Part shown: positions 9,254 to 18,896 of the stretch, one piece after another | Numbering within the stretch: position 1 is the stretch's first letter | Layout of the letters: each line of letters starts with the position of its first letter | DNA from: Defluviitalea phaphyphila | GTDB lineage: Bacteria > Bacillota > Clostridia > Lachnospirales > Defluviitaleaceae | Assembly (NCBI RefSeq): GCF_001466305.1 | Contig: NZ_JWID01000001.1 | Coordinates: 182,085 to 246,084 of the forward strand | DNA length: 64,000 bases | Reading direction: 5' to 3' | Position numbers and translations under genes: made by a program | Notes under the pieces: model-generated | What the model saw: only the letters and a program-made list of their open reading frames with translations | Database searches by the model: none | Told to the model about the DNA's origin: nothing

Positions 9254-9281
9254 ATTATAGCATATAATTTATATAGAACAA
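9254..9281 (-). promoter_or_regulatory. Sigma-A promoter of the permease-deaminase unit
   Basis: TTGTTC (9276-9281), 16-bp spacer, extended -10 TGC-TATAAT (-10 at 9254-9259). It drives the NCS1 permease and CodA-like genes through the hairpin at 9184-9220. The rest of 9223-9390 holds nothing else recognisable. Confidence 0.6.
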
Positions 9282-9393
9282 TTAGCTTTAGCACAAAATA
9301 AATTGTACTATCGCACAATATTCTTTTTTAAATATTTACTTATTTACATATAATTTCAAAATCACATTCTTTATTAAATATATCTTTTAAATA

Positions 9394-9442
9394 AAAAACT
9401 CTTTTCTAGGTTAATTTTTTATAACCCTAGAAAAGAGTTTTT
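9394..9442. terminator. Hairpin terminator downstream of the HD gene
   Basis: About 20-bp stem (AAAACTCTTTTCTAGG / CCTAGAAAAGAGTTTT) with A-runs and T-runs on both sides. Works for the minus-strand HD gene at 9514 and could act in either direction. Confidence 0.75.
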
Positions 9443-9513
9443 GTTTAAGATAGTCCTTGTTAATTATATTATATTGAAAATTTTTAAATAAATCAAATTT
9501 TTGTAAATAACCT

Positions 9514-10029
9514 CTATACCATACATTTAATATTTTCTATAAATCCCTGTCCAATTTCTATAGAAGCACAGTATTTATCTACAAAACAAACTATAAAAGA
9601 TTCTTTATATCTAGGAGGACTTATTGTAAGTGGCCACATATGCTTAATTATAATATCCTTTTCTATTTCATTTAAGTCAAATAATTTAATGGCATTTTTA
9701 AGTGCTATTTCTGGATGTTTAAAAGCATGTTTTCCTTCTTCTAGTGTTTTAGTCCTCCAATCATATAGAAATAAATCATGAAGTAAACCACCTCTTGCAG
9801 CAGAAATATAATCTAATCCTAAATATTTACAAATAATGAAACTATGATATGATACGTTTAAACAATGTTCAAAACAGGTCGTTAAAAAATGATGTCTATA
9901 TCTATCCATCTTTTTTACATTTTCATCTACTACTAAATCTTCAATATAACTTTTATATTCATTATAAATATCATCATCTATTTTCTTTTTTAACTTTAAT
10001 TTTAATCCCTCTAAATTAATTTTTTTCAT
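9514..10029 (-). CDS. HD domain protein (putative phosphohydrolase)
   Basis: A 171-aa soluble protein. HD superfamily ligands are seen as an early histidine in TTCFEHCLNVS (about residue 53), GGLLHDLFLYDW (HD about residue 81), a histidine in GKHAFKHPE and a late aspartate in VDKYCA. HD proteins hydrolyse phosphate esters or nucleotides using metal ions. It overlaps nothing and is followed by a strong terminator; the CmpB-type gene is 39 bases upstream, so the two are probably co-transcribed. Substrate unknown. Confidence 0.8.
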   Translation of the reverse strand: MKKINLEGLKLKLKKKIDDDIYNEYKSYIEDLVVDENVKKMDRYRHHFLTTCFEHCLNVSYHSFIICKYLGLDYISAARGGLLHDLFLYDWRTKTLEEGKHAFKHPEIALKNAIKLFDLNEIEKDIIIKHMWPLTISPPRYKESFIVCFVDKYCASIEIGQGFIENIKCMV

Positions 10030-10067
10030 GTCTTCTAATCTCCTGATTAAGTTTGTAATTTCAAATC

Positions 10068-10697
10068 TTAATTTAGAAAATTTTTGAAAAATCCTTTTAT
10101 ATTATGTAATTTAACTATAGAAGTTACACAATGTACACTTTTATATTGTTGCAACACAACCTCCTTTAAATTGATAATTTCTGTTACTGATTTTATAGTA
10201 TCAAAAATAAAATAAAGAATTATAAATATACTAATAATAACTTTTTTTTGTGTACTTACAAAAGAAATATATTTCATAATTACAGGATGTATAAATGTAA
10301 TAAAAATATACGATAATATTCCCCAATATATAGAATATTTCAAACATATTCTGCCATGTAAATTTAAAAAGAAGTCACTATAATCCCACCATCTATAATT
10401 AAATAATTTTTCTAGAATATATCCCGTATTATACTCAAGTATTGTTGTTAATAACATGGCTACAAATATTTTAATAAATATATTATCTGAAATAAAGTGA
10501 AAATTATTATTTAAAAAAATAAATGCTTGAATAATTAATATTGCCCCAAATCCATATATTGGACAAAAAGGACCATTTAGAAAACCCCTATTAACAAATT
10601 CTTTTCTATCTATACTATTATAAATTGTTTCAATTATCCAGCCTGAGAAAGAATATAGGGCAAAATATATTATAATATCAACAAAATTTTTTTTCAT
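10068..10697 (-). CDS. Putative ABC transporter permease of the CmpB family (PF06541-type)
   Basis: A 209-aa membrane protein with five to six hydrophobic segments. It has the family's FALYSFSGWIIETIYNSI N terminus, FVNRGFLNGPFCPIYGFGA near residue 35 and LLTTILEYNTGYILEKLF...WWDYSD near residue 85. These proteins are common in Clostridia and are annotated as putative ABC-transporter type IV, but their function is not established and no ATPase lies beside this one. GGGGAGAAG precedes the ATG. Confidence 0.75.
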   Translation of the reverse strand: MKKNFVDIIIYFALYSFSGWIIETIYNSIDRKEFVNRGFLNGPFCPIYGFGAILIIQAFIFLNNNFHFISDNIFIKIFVAMLLTTILEYNTGYILEKLFNYRWWDYSDFFLNLHGRICLKYSIYWGILSYIFITFIHPVIMKYISFVSTQKKVIISIFIILYFIFDTIKSVTEIINLKEVVLQQYKSVHCVTSIVKLHNIKGFFKNFLN

Positions 10698-11065
10698 AAT
10701 CTTCTCCCCTATAATCTCATATTTTTTAATATCAGATTAATGAATCTCATTACTAAAAATATATGTATCAAATATAATTTTCTGATAAATTTCTTCATCA
10801 CCCCCTGCTTCATTAGCTATATTATTTCATAAAACATTATCTAAAAAGTATGTATTTAAAAGCAGCAAGTAATATCTTATTATTTTAATTTGCTAATTTT
10901 ATCTATTATATAATTTATTGCCTTTTTTTATTCATACATCCGAACTAATGAAAAATATATCATACTTACAAAATTTTTTCAAGTTAATGTTTTTTTGACA
11001 TTAATTTATTAAAAAATATTCTTTACCAATAATTGTTCTATATTTTGTATAATAAATATAAAAAT

Positions 11066-11146
11066 AATCATATTGCTATAACTGGATCTATCGCTGATAT
11101 CATAGGATTATTACATGGTATGAAATTAAAAAAAACAAAGAAATAG
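11066..11146 (+). pseudogene. Remnant copy of the small membrane gene at 13887
   Basis: The frame reads HIAITGSIADIIGLLHGMKL, nearly identical to the C terminus of the 100-aa gene at 13887-14189. DNA similarity continues past the stop to about 11196, up to the ATCCAG terminator. No start or N-terminal part remains. The rest of 10698-11240 is AT-rich with no convincing gene. Confidence 0.75.
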
Positions 11147-11186
11147 AAATGAAACAGAATCGAATAATAAGAATTGAAACTAAAAC

Positions 11187-11226
11187 AAATCCAGCAGTTA
11201 AATTTTAAAAAATTTAACTGCTGTAA
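11187..11226. terminator. ATCCAG-family hairpin after the HelD-like gene
   Basis: Stem CAGCAGTTAAATT / AATTTAACTGCTG (11192-11204 / 11211-11223), preceded by AAATC. A diverged member of the terminator family seen at 14200, 21900, 31427 and 32314. Confidence 0.6.
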
Positions 11227-11240
11227 TATTAAGTAATTTT

Positions 11241-13538
11241 TTAAATAAATTTTTTTAAATGCTCTATTATATTGCCTTTATAAAGAATATGTAAATAATG
11301 CATAGGTCTGGTTACAGCTACATACAAAATTTTTAAATCAAAATCTGTATAACTAAAATTTTTATCAGATGCATTCCATAAAATAACTGCATCAAATTCT
11401 AACCCTTTTGATAACACAATTGGAACAATTGAAATTCCTCCATTATACTTATCCGTGGTATCATTTATAAGATTTATATTTTCAAAATTATCTTCTATTT
11501 TTAAAAGGGCAGAATAAATAGCTCTACATTCTTTTTCCTTTTTTGCTAAAATTCCTATTGACTTGCAACCTTTATCCTGATAATATTTTATAATTTTTAT
11601 AACCTTAATTATTCCATCTTTATAAGATAAAAATTTTTCAATAATAGGGTCTTCTCCATTTCTATCAACAGGTATTGCTTTAGAAAAATTTTTAGGTATT
11701 AACTTATTTGCAAATTCTACTATTTGCTTTGTAGATCTATAACTATTAAGTATTTCAAAATATTCTGGCTTTAATTCACTATAAATATCTTTAATTAATT
11801 CTTCCCAACTTTTTATACCTCTATGAGAATTTATTCCTTGATTCATATCTCCCATAATTGTCATGGAATTATTTTCTAAAACAAGTTTTAAAACAATAAA
11901 TTCTAATGGACTTAAATCTTGCGCTTCATCAACAAAAATATGCTCATACTTCTTTTTATAATTAATACCATCAAGCTTATATTTTATATAGCATAGAGCA
12001 GCTAAATCTTCTCTTTCTACACCCCCTGCTTCTAATATTTTCAATGTATATTGAGCAACAAAAGAGAAATATCTATTTTTATAAAGTATTTTATAAACAT
12101 AATCATCTTCATATAATTCTTTATAAAGGGAAATTACTTCTATTTCTTTTATATTTTTTAAATAACTATTTAAAAATTTAACAGCCTCTTGTCTTAATTC
12201 CTTTTCTTTATTTGTAAAAAATGTTTTCTGTTCAATAAAGACTTTTACTCTAAACTCAATTACCCTTTTTAAAGTCCTAATTTTATTATTTAATGGTTCA
12301 CTAGTATTTAAACAACTAATTTGCTCATCTTTGCTAATTTTTAATTCTCCTTCAAATAAATCTATATCTTTTAGTTTACTAATAATTTCTTTACTCTTTT
12401 TATTTATAATATATTCGATTAAATTAATAAAAGATAAATCCCCTTTAAACTTAGATACATTAATCATTGCTTCCTTTAAAAATTGATAAAGATTCCCTTT
12501 CTCATTATTTACAAAAAACTCAATTTTTTCATCTTTTACAACATTTAAATTGATTCCTATTATATTAAATGCAAGTTGTTCAAAAGTTAACTGTTTTATC
12601 CCTTGAGCATCTATATCAGGTAAAAATTCTGATATATAATCAAGAAAAACCTTATTAGGAGCAACTACTAATATCTTATTAGGCTTTATACTTCTATTAT
12701 TATATAATATATATGAAATTCTATGTAATCCAACGCTACTCTTCCCAGAACCAGCAACCCCTTGAACAACTAATACCTTATTTAAAGGTTGTCTTATAAT
12801 TCTATTTTGTTCTGCCCTAATTGTTTCAATAATATCTTTTAACTTTTTATCAGAATTTTCCTTTAATTTTTCAATAAAAATAGCATTATCATTATCTTTT
12901 TTATCTATATTTATATTATTATCTTCTTCCTTAGAAATAATTTTACCTATTTTTTTAGCAATTCTATCTGCAATAAAATCATCGGAAAAAGAAATTAGTT
13001 TAGAATTTTTTATTTTATATTGTCTTTTTAATTTAACATCTACTAAAAAAGTTCCTCCAGGTGCTTCATAACTTGCCACACCATTTTCACAATCATAAAA
13101 TATAGATGCTATAGGTGTTCTCCAATCAATTACTCCATACTTTGACTCCTGATTAAATCCTACTTTACCTATATATAATGTTTCTATCTCATCACTATCT
13201 TCTTCCTTAAAATCTACTCTACCAAAATAAGGACTATCAATAGCAGATTTCATATCTTGTAATGTTTTAGATATACCTTTTTGCACATTAGAATATACAT
13301 TTAAATCCATCATAGCTTGTCTATTATTAGTTGCTAATAATTCCTTTTGCTTTGAATATACTTGACTACTATTGCTTTCAAGATTTTTTATTTCTTGTTT
13401 CATTTCATCTATAGTTCTCTCAAGATGCAGCACTTCATCTTCATAATCTGGATGATTTAAAATATTATTATCTACTTGAAACTTCTTATCACTATTTAGA
13501 ATTTCTTTTTTTATCTCTTGTAGTCTCCCCCTATGCAC
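11241..13538 (-). CDS. HelD-like UvrD/Rep-family helicase
   Basis: A 765-aa superfamily 1 ATPase of the HelD type. An N-terminal coiled coil (residues 1-75) is followed by Walker A GVAGSGKSSVGLHR near residue 260, the Walker B/DEAQ motif FVDEAQDLSP near 535, MGDMNQGI and SYRST, and a C-terminal VAVTRPMHYLHIL. The long coiled-coil N terminus is the HelD hallmark; HelD releases and recycles stalled RNA polymerase in Gram-positives. Start appears to be GTG with AAAGGGG nine bases upstream. The gene sits at the border of the defence island, flanked by two copies of the same small-gene 3' end. A housekeeping role is the default; a defence role would be speculation. Confidence 0.8.
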   Translation of the reverse strand: MHRGRLQEIKKEILNSDKKFQVDNNILNHPDYEDEVLHLERTIDEMKQEIKNLESNSSQVYSKQKELLATNNRQAMMDLNVYSNVQKGISKTLQDMKSAIDSPYFGRVDFKEEDSDEIETLYIGKVGFNQESKYGVIDWRTPIASIFYDCENGVASYEAPGGTFLVDVKLKRQYKIKNSKLISFSDDFIADRIAKKIGKIISKEEDNNINIDKKDNDNAIFIEKLKENSDKKLKDIIETIRAEQNRIIRQPLNKVLVVQGVAGSGKSSVGLHRISYILYNNRSIKPNKILVVAPNKVFLDYISEFLPDIDAQGIKQLTFEQLAFNIIGINLNVVKDEKIEFFVNNEKGNLYQFLKEAMINVSKFKGDLSFINLIEYIINKKSKEIISKLKDIDLFEGELKISKDEQISCLNTSEPLNNKIRTLKRVIEFRVKVFIEQKTFFTNKEKELRQEAVKFLNSYLKNIKEIEVISLYKELYEDDYVYKILYKNRYFSFVAQYTLKILEAGGVEREDLAALCYIKYKLDGINYKKKYEHIFVDEAQDLSPLEFIVLKLVLENNSMTIMGDMNQGINSHRGIKSWEELIKDIYSELKPEYFEILNSYRSTKQIVEFANKLIPKNFSKAIPVDRNGEDPIIEKFLSYKDGIIKVIKIIKYYQDKGCKSIGILAKKEKECRAIYSALLKIEDNFENINLINDTTDKYNGGISIVPIVLSKGLEFDAVILWNASDKNFSYTDFDLKILYVAVTRPMHYLHILYKGNIIEHLKKFI

Positions 13539-13600
13539 AAAACATTACCCCTTTATAATTATTATTTAGAGTAAATTTGACTTAGGCTTTTCTTTTAAAA

Positions 13601-13629
13601 ATTATATCATAATTTGTTATACTTTGTAA
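13601..13629 (-). promoter_or_regulatory. Promoter of the HelD-like gene
   Basis: TTACAA (13624-13629), 17-bp spacer, TGA-TATAAT (-10 at 13601-13606). The remainder of 13630-13886 is very AT-rich and holds only the upstream region of the plus-strand gene at 13887. Confidence 0.6.
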
Positions 13630-13886
13630 TAATTAATAATATTCTATCATTTTATATTTTCTTCTTTCTTTTATTCCTATATAACCTATGAATCTAGAAA
13701 ATATAAAATATTCTATTTATATATTAAAATATAATAAATAGTAAAAAATTGAATAATAATATTGCAAATAATCAGTATTATATGTATAATAATGTATAAA
13801 ATATAATAATTAATAAAATATATAATAAAATGAAAATAAGTAATTTAAAATTATTATTTATTTTATGAAAGGAGAAGAATGTTATT

Positions 13887-14189
13887 ATGGGAGATCCAAC
13901 GTCTGTAGATGTAATTTATGATTCATTTGTTTATATTATTACATATATTGGTGCATTATTTATTTTTTACTCTGTTTCATTCTTTGGAACAAAACGTTTT
14001 GGAATAATACAAGGTATTATATTTTACATATTGTTTTTAATTATATCATTAACAATATTTTATCCGTCCCCATCAGATAGACATATTGCTATAACAGGGT
14101 CTATAGCTGCTATCATAGGATTATTACATGGTATGAAATTAAAAAAACAAGAAGATAAAAATAAAAGTATCTCAAATGATAAGAATTGA
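13887..14189 (+). CDS. Small membrane protein of unknown function
   Basis: A 100-aa protein with three predicted membrane helices (about residues 8-28, 38-58 and 68-85) and a lysine-rich, charged tail. GAAAGGAG stands 12 bases before the ATG. I do not recognise the family. A truncated copy of its 3' end lies at 11066 on the other side of the HelD-like gene, so this segment has been duplicated. It is the only plus-strand gene among the minus-strand defence genes and shares a terminator with zorD. Confidence 0.65.
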   Translation: MGDPTSVDVIYDSFVYIITYIGALFIFYSVSFFGTKRFGIIQGIIFYILFLIISLTIFYPSPSDRHIAITGSIAAIIGLLHGMKLKKQEDKNKSISNDKN

Positions 14190-14196
14190 TATAAAA

Positions 14197-14240
14197 ACAA
14201 ATCCAGTAGAATTAAATTCACTAATATTCTACTGGATTTT
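14197..14240. terminator. ATCCAGTAGAA-family terminator between zorD and the small membrane gene
   Basis: Stem AATCCAGTAGAAT (14200-14212) / ATTCTACTGGATT (14226-14238), with A-run before and T-run after. It can end transcripts from both converging genes. Confidence 0.8.
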
Positions 14241-14253
14241 ATTTTTTATTTTA

Positions 14254-17200
14254 TTATTTGTGTAATAATTCAAACTTCAATCTTTCAAAGGAATATCTTT
14301 TATTATTTTTTATATCTATTTCATCTTTGTATATTTTATACTTATTTAACATATTATTTAATTTATTTCCGTCTATAACTTCTATACCATTATAATTTTT
14401 AATTTTATCAGGAATTTTAATTACATTAGTTACTATTATAAGCTTATAATCAAAGCCAATGTTTTGTCTATATACATTTTTTGCATAAAGTAAATCTTTA
14501 ATTGTATTTATACTATCTAATCTTTTTACCTTTTTACATTGTATAAGTATTTTTTCTGTATCTTTAACACATACTACATCAACACCATTATCATTAGATC
14601 TTGTGGTTAAATATGTAGTATAACCCTTTTTTTCGTATATCACTGCTGTTAAAGCTTCAAATTCATATTCATCAATTAAATTATCTTGAATATCTCTAAA
14701 TTGAATTATATTTTTTTCTCTTTTATTTTCATTATCCAACCTGAAAAACTCTTCTTCACTTATATCTCCATTTTCTGCAGCAAGGAAAAAATTTAAAAGC
14801 ATATTCTTTTTTCTTGCCATCAAAATATTTAACTTTTCTTCTGGAGATAAATTATCTGATTTAATTTCTATATTTTGATTAACATATTCTCTTACATCAT
14901 TATATTCATATGTGTTATCTTCTGTAAAAGATAACATAGGATAATAAACTGTAACTTCTTTATCTTGTCCTATTCTATATACTCTGTCTGTAGCTTGGTC
15001 TTCCTTGGCAGGATTCCATAATCTCATATAATGTATTACATGATTTGCTTCAGTTAAGGTAAGCCCAAAACCTGCTACATCAGGAGATAATATTATAACA
15101 TTAAAACCTTGTTTTTCTCTAAAGTTATCAATTAGTTCTTTTCTTTTATCTAAATTTGTAATTTTACCATTTACAATATTAACCTTTATATTAAACCAAT
15201 AATCAATACATTTATAAATTAAATGCTGCATTTTTATAGACCTTGCAAAAATAATTGCTTTTTCTTCTCTTTCTTTAATATCCTTTAATATTTCATATAA
15301 TATATTTATTTTAGTTGATTTTTCTTGTATGGTTTTTGCATCTGTATTTAAAATATCATCATTTGAAAGTAAATCAATATGCGAAGATATAAAAAGCATT
15401 TTTTGTATTAATGCTAGGGCACTGCTTTCAGTTTCTATAAGTCTATTTATATATTCTTTTTCTTTACTATTAGCTTTTCGTTTATAAATTTTTATTTTCT
15501 TATTAGGCAATTCCTTAGGTAGTATATCCTTTTCTCTTCTAATATAATAATCTTTAAGTTTAATAAATATTTCATCATTTATAGACTTTAATTCATTTTC
15601 TTCTGCATTCTTTGCTCTATCTACATATTTACGTTTAAATTCTTTTAATGAGTTTAATAGACCAGGCTTACTATAATCAACTAAATTCCACAAATCCACT
15701 AAAGTATTTTCTATAGGGGTTGCACTACATACTATTTTAAAATTAGCATTTTGTGCTTTAGCAGCAATGGAAACTTTAGTAAATGGATTTTTAATCTTTT
15801 GAGCCTCATCACAAATCATTACATTCCAATTTATTGTTCCTAATTCTTTATTATTCATTCTAAGTGATTCATAAGTTGTAAAAACAATATCAAAATCCTT
15901 AAGATTTTCTATATCTTCTTTAGAAATTCTTCCTCTTACTTTTATAGTTTTAAATGCTTTATTAATAAAAAACTTTTGTATTTCTCCTTCACCATTTGAG
16001 TTATCCCAATTATTTAATAGACTGGTTGGTGCTACTATTAAACTAGGAGTTAATTCTTGACGTTCTTTTAACCATGCTAAAAAACATAATAACTGTAATG
16101 TCTTTCCTAGGCCCATATCATCACAAAGCAAAAATCCATTTACGCTATTAGTTAAATATAAATTTTGTAACTTATGTAATGTTTCTTTTTGATAATCAAA
16201 AAGTGTAATGTTTTTCTTTAATAAACTTGGAATTTGTACTTCATCTAAAACTGGTTTTGTGTTTTTATCATTCTCTACATACTCTAATTTTTCTGCATTT
16301 TCTATAATAAGCAAATCCATTTTTTTTAAACTATCCTTCTTACTACTTTTTTCTTTATTCTCTAATTCATAAAGCCTTTCTTTAAAATATTCTTTAGGAT
16401 ACTTCTCTATGTATTTCCCATTAATCTTAATATAATTACTTTCTTCTTTGTCATATTTCTCTAATATTTCTTTTATAATATTTTTACTTTTTATTTCTGT
16501 TGGGCTTACAATACTATTTTTAATCTTTATAATTTCATTTTTAATCTGTTCTTTGTTCATTGTTGTTCTAACTTCATTACCATCTTCTGTTTTAAAATTC
16601 AACTCTGCCTTTTCTTGACCTTTTTCATTCATTTCTTTTAACTTATTTTCAAAAATCTTTAAATTCTCCGGCCCTAAAATTACTTTTTCACTACCACAGA
16701 AAAAATAAGGTTCATCTATTTCTTTCTCAATCCATTTAAGGTCACTAGTTTTAGACATTGCTGGATAACTTCTATATGGTAAATATCCTAACCCTATAAC
16801 TCTTGGTCCAAATATAGAAAGATCTATATTATTATCTTCAAAAATTTCACTATCTCCTGATAAAATATCTAATCTCTTTTGCCCCGTTACTTTTCTATTT
16901 TTTTTGATAGTTTTAATAGTGCCTTTATTTTTCATGACAAATTTTACTTTTTTCCCATTTATCGTAGCACTATAAAAATCTTTTATATCATTATTCTGAT
17001 CTAATTTTGTAAGAATTTCATTATTGACATTATCATTATCAGAAAAAATAGGAATAATTTCTAAGGTTTGTCCATCGTCTTTTAAATCTATTTTTACCTT
17101 ATCAATTATTACTGGTTTTTCTTCATCTCTAAGACGTTTATTTAAAATTATATTTGTTTTTTCAGCATACTCTTTGATAATCCTTAGCATTTCAAATTGT

Positions 17201-17697
17201 GATGCAACATTTTTTCTTTTTTCAATATTACTGTTATATTCATTCAATTGTTTTAAAATTGCATAAATGTCTTTAGAAAGTATCTTAATATCTCCATTTG
17301 AAAAACATTCTACTATGTTACCATATTTTTTGTCATACTTCCCTGCACCTCCTTCAAATTTATAACTAAATTGTACTTCTTCATCTTGAATAAAATTATT
17401 AACATTTTCGATTTTAAGAAATCCTTTAAATAAATCCGGTAGGTTAAATTTTTTATATATTTGTATTTCATTATCATTTTCATCATAATATAAATCATAT
17501 ACTTCTTCATATTCGATACATAATTTATTATCTATAATCTTAATATTATACATTTTAATTAGATCCACAACTTTTTCATCTTTATCTAAAGATATATTCG
17601 GTATCATTTCTATGTATTCTGGATTATAATTAATGGTAAAAAAAATTGATTGATTCCCTATTTTTAATACACGAGTTAATTTTTTTAAGAAACCCAT
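14254..17697 (-). CDS. zorD: ZorD: SNF2-family helicase with C-terminal Mrr-like nuclease (Zorya type I)
   Basis: A 1147-aa effector. A long N-terminal region is followed by an SNF2/RapA helicase core: Walker A CDDMGLGKT near residue 530, the DEAQ box MICDEAQKI near 630, SATPIENT, and motif VI DRVYRIGQDKEV near 905. The C-terminal 130 residues are a restriction-type domain with GVDVVCV...ILIQCKK (the D...QxK signature of Mrr) near residue 1040. In Zorya type I, ZorD degrades phage DNA after ZorAB senses infection. AGGTGG sets the ATG at 17697, which overlaps the zorC stop (TAATG). It is the last gene of the zorABCD operon and ends at a terminator. Confidence 0.93.
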   Translation of the reverse strand: MGFLKKLTRVLKIGNQSIFFTINYNPEYIEMIPNISLDKDEKVVDLIKMYNIKIIDNKLCIEYEEVYDLYYDENDNEIQIYKKFNLPDLFKGFLKIENVNNFIQDEEVQFSYKFEGGAGKYDKKYGNIVECFSNGDIKILSKDIYAILKQLNEYNSNIEKRKNVASQFEMLRIIKEYAEKTNIILNKRLRDEEKPVIIDKVKIDLKDDGQTLEIIPIFSDNDNVNNEILTKLDQNNDIKDFYSATINGKKVKFVMKNKGTIKTIKKNRKVTGQKRLDILSGDSEIFEDNNIDLSIFGPRVIGLGYLPYRSYPAMSKTSDLKWIEKEIDEPYFFCGSEKVILGPENLKIFENKLKEMNEKGQEKAELNFKTEDGNEVRTTMNKEQIKNEIIKIKNSIVSPTEIKSKNIIKEILEKYDKEESNYIKINGKYIEKYPKEYFKERLYELENKEKSSKKDSLKKMDLLIIENAEKLEYVENDKNTKPVLDEVQIPSLLKKNITLFDYQKETLHKLQNLYLTNSVNGFLLCDDMGLGKTLQLLCFLAWLKERQELTPSLIVAPTSLLNNWDNSNGEGEIQKFFINKAFKTIKVRGRISKEDIENLKDFDIVFTTYESLRMNNKELGTINWNVMICDEAQKIKNPFTKVSIAAKAQNANFKIVCSATPIENTLVDLWNLVDYSKPGLLNSLKEFKRKYVDRAKNAEENELKSINDEIFIKLKDYYIRREKDILPKELPNKKIKIYKRKANSKEKEYINRLIETESSALALIQKMLFISSHIDLLSNDDILNTDAKTIQEKSTKINILYEILKDIKEREEKAIIFARSIKMQHLIYKCIDYWFNIKVNIVNGKITNLDKRKELIDNFREKQGFNVIILSPDVAGFGLTLTEANHVIHYMRLWNPAKEDQATDRVYRIGQDKEVTVYYPMLSFTEDNTYEYNDVREYVNQNIEIKSDNLSPEEKLNILMARKKNMLLNFFLAAENGDISEEEFFRLDNENKREKNIIQFRDIQDNLIDEYEFEALTAVIYEKKGYTTYLTTRSNDNGVDVVCVKDTEKILIQCKKVKRLDSINTIKDLLYAKNVYRQNIGFDYKLIIVTNVIKIPDKIKNYNGIEVIDGNKLNNMLNKYKIYKDEIDIKNNKRYSFERLKFELLHK

Positions 17698-18896
17698 TAT
17701 GACCACCTACCTTTTTTATAGCCTAAGCTATTTATTATATAATCAAACTTATATTCCCATTGACCATAATGACGTATCCAATCACTGCCATGTTTTAAAT
17801 ATCTTTTTTTATCTGATTTACTTATAAGATTATTTAATTCAGATCTAATATGATTAATATTTAGTTCCTTTTTATCATAAAAATAGCAGGCATTTCCACT
17901 ATCTGCAAACTCAACGAAGATATGGTCCTTAAACTCCATTACTAATGCTTTTGAAATTTCCTCAAAATATTCAATCCTATATATATTATTAATATATGCT
18001 TTCCAAAATTCTTTTCTTCTTTTATCTCCTCCAACAATTTGTTCGAAAAATTTTTCTATATTTTCTTCTATATTCCATCTTCTAAAAATCTCTTTTACAT
18101 CTTCTAAACCGTACCATCTTACATTTGCAGGATCATATGGATCTCCTAGTTCTGTATATATAAATGAAAACCAATTTTTAGGATATTCTTTTATGTTTAG
18201 ATTATCTTTATAAATTAATAAAATTTTTTTAAATATTATTTTCTTTAATTCTAACTTCATTACTTGAATTGTTCTTTTATTATATTCCCATAGATTTTCA
18301 TTTAAATAATTACTATATATAAAATTTATAATACATTCACCATAAAGAACATCAGTTGACCTAATAAAAAATTTTTCACATAGATTATCAATGTGTTCCT
18401 TTTTATGTATTTTTAAAAATTGCTTTTTTATATTTTCTAAAAATTCAATAGAATTTTCACTCTGATTAAATAACTCTATTATGTATTTATAAACTTCTTT
18501 TCTTCTTGTTATATGATTTCCTATTATTTTTACAAGCCTATATATTTTTTCTTTATTCTTAGAATCATTATATAAATAATTTAAAAGTGGTCTTATAAAA
18601 TATGCTTTATTTTTTATATCATTTATTCTAGTTACTAAAATTCTATAATAGTGATCAAATAATCCTAAGTTTTCTATAATATTTACATAATGAGATAAAA
18701 CTTTTATATCTCTTTTAGAAAAATCTACAGCATTATCAAAACTTTTTAATTTATTTAATGCTTTTTCATATCTTGTATTATCACGTTTATTACCATAATT
18801 AGCATTATATAAATAAGATTTCTTAATTTTTTTTATACTTAAATCTATAAATTGAGGAGAATAATCATCAAAATTAGGCAAAATATACTTATTCAT
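17697..18896 (-). CDS. zorC: ZorC: EH-signature-type protein of Zorya type I
   Basis: A 399-aa, lysine-rich, largely helical soluble protein. The C-terminal half holds GSDWIRHYGQWEYKFDY and the FVEFADSGNACYFYDK segment, consistent with the EH_signature domain of ZorC, which binds DNA and recruits or works with ZorD. Identification rests mainly on position between zorB and zorD and on size. The ATG at 18896 overlaps the end of zorB by eight bases; a GTG 12 bases upstream is an alternative. Confidence 0.87.
   Translation of the reverse strand: MNKYILPNFDDYSPQFIDLSIKKIKKSYLYNANYGNKRDNTRYEKALNKLKSFDNAVDFSKRDIKVLSHYVNIIENLGLFDHYYRILVTRINDIKNKAYFIRPLLNYLYNDSKNKEKIYRLVKIIGNHITRRKEVYKYIIELFNQSENSIEFLENIKKQFLKIHKKEHIDNLCEKFFIRSTDVLYGECIINFIYSNYLNENLWEYNKRTIQVMKLELKKIIFKKILLIYKDNLNIKEYPKNWFSFIYTELGDPYDPANVRWYGLEDVKEIFRRWNIEENIEKFFEQIVGGDKRRKEFWKAYINNIYRIEYFEEISKALVMEFKDHIFVEFADSGNACYFYDKKELNINHIRSELNNLISKSDKKRYLKHGSDWIRHYGQWEYKFDYIINSLGYKKGRWS

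Noticed and set aside
10711..10800. 29-codon minus-strand ORF (MKKFIRKLYL...) behind GGGGGTG
   Set aside because: The ribosome site touches the start codon, the peptide looks like random AT-rich translation, and there is no supporting context.
11241..13538. Calling the HelD-like gene a defence helicase
   Set aside because: HelD is a normal RNA polymerase recycling factor in Gram-positives; location at the island edge alone is not evidence.
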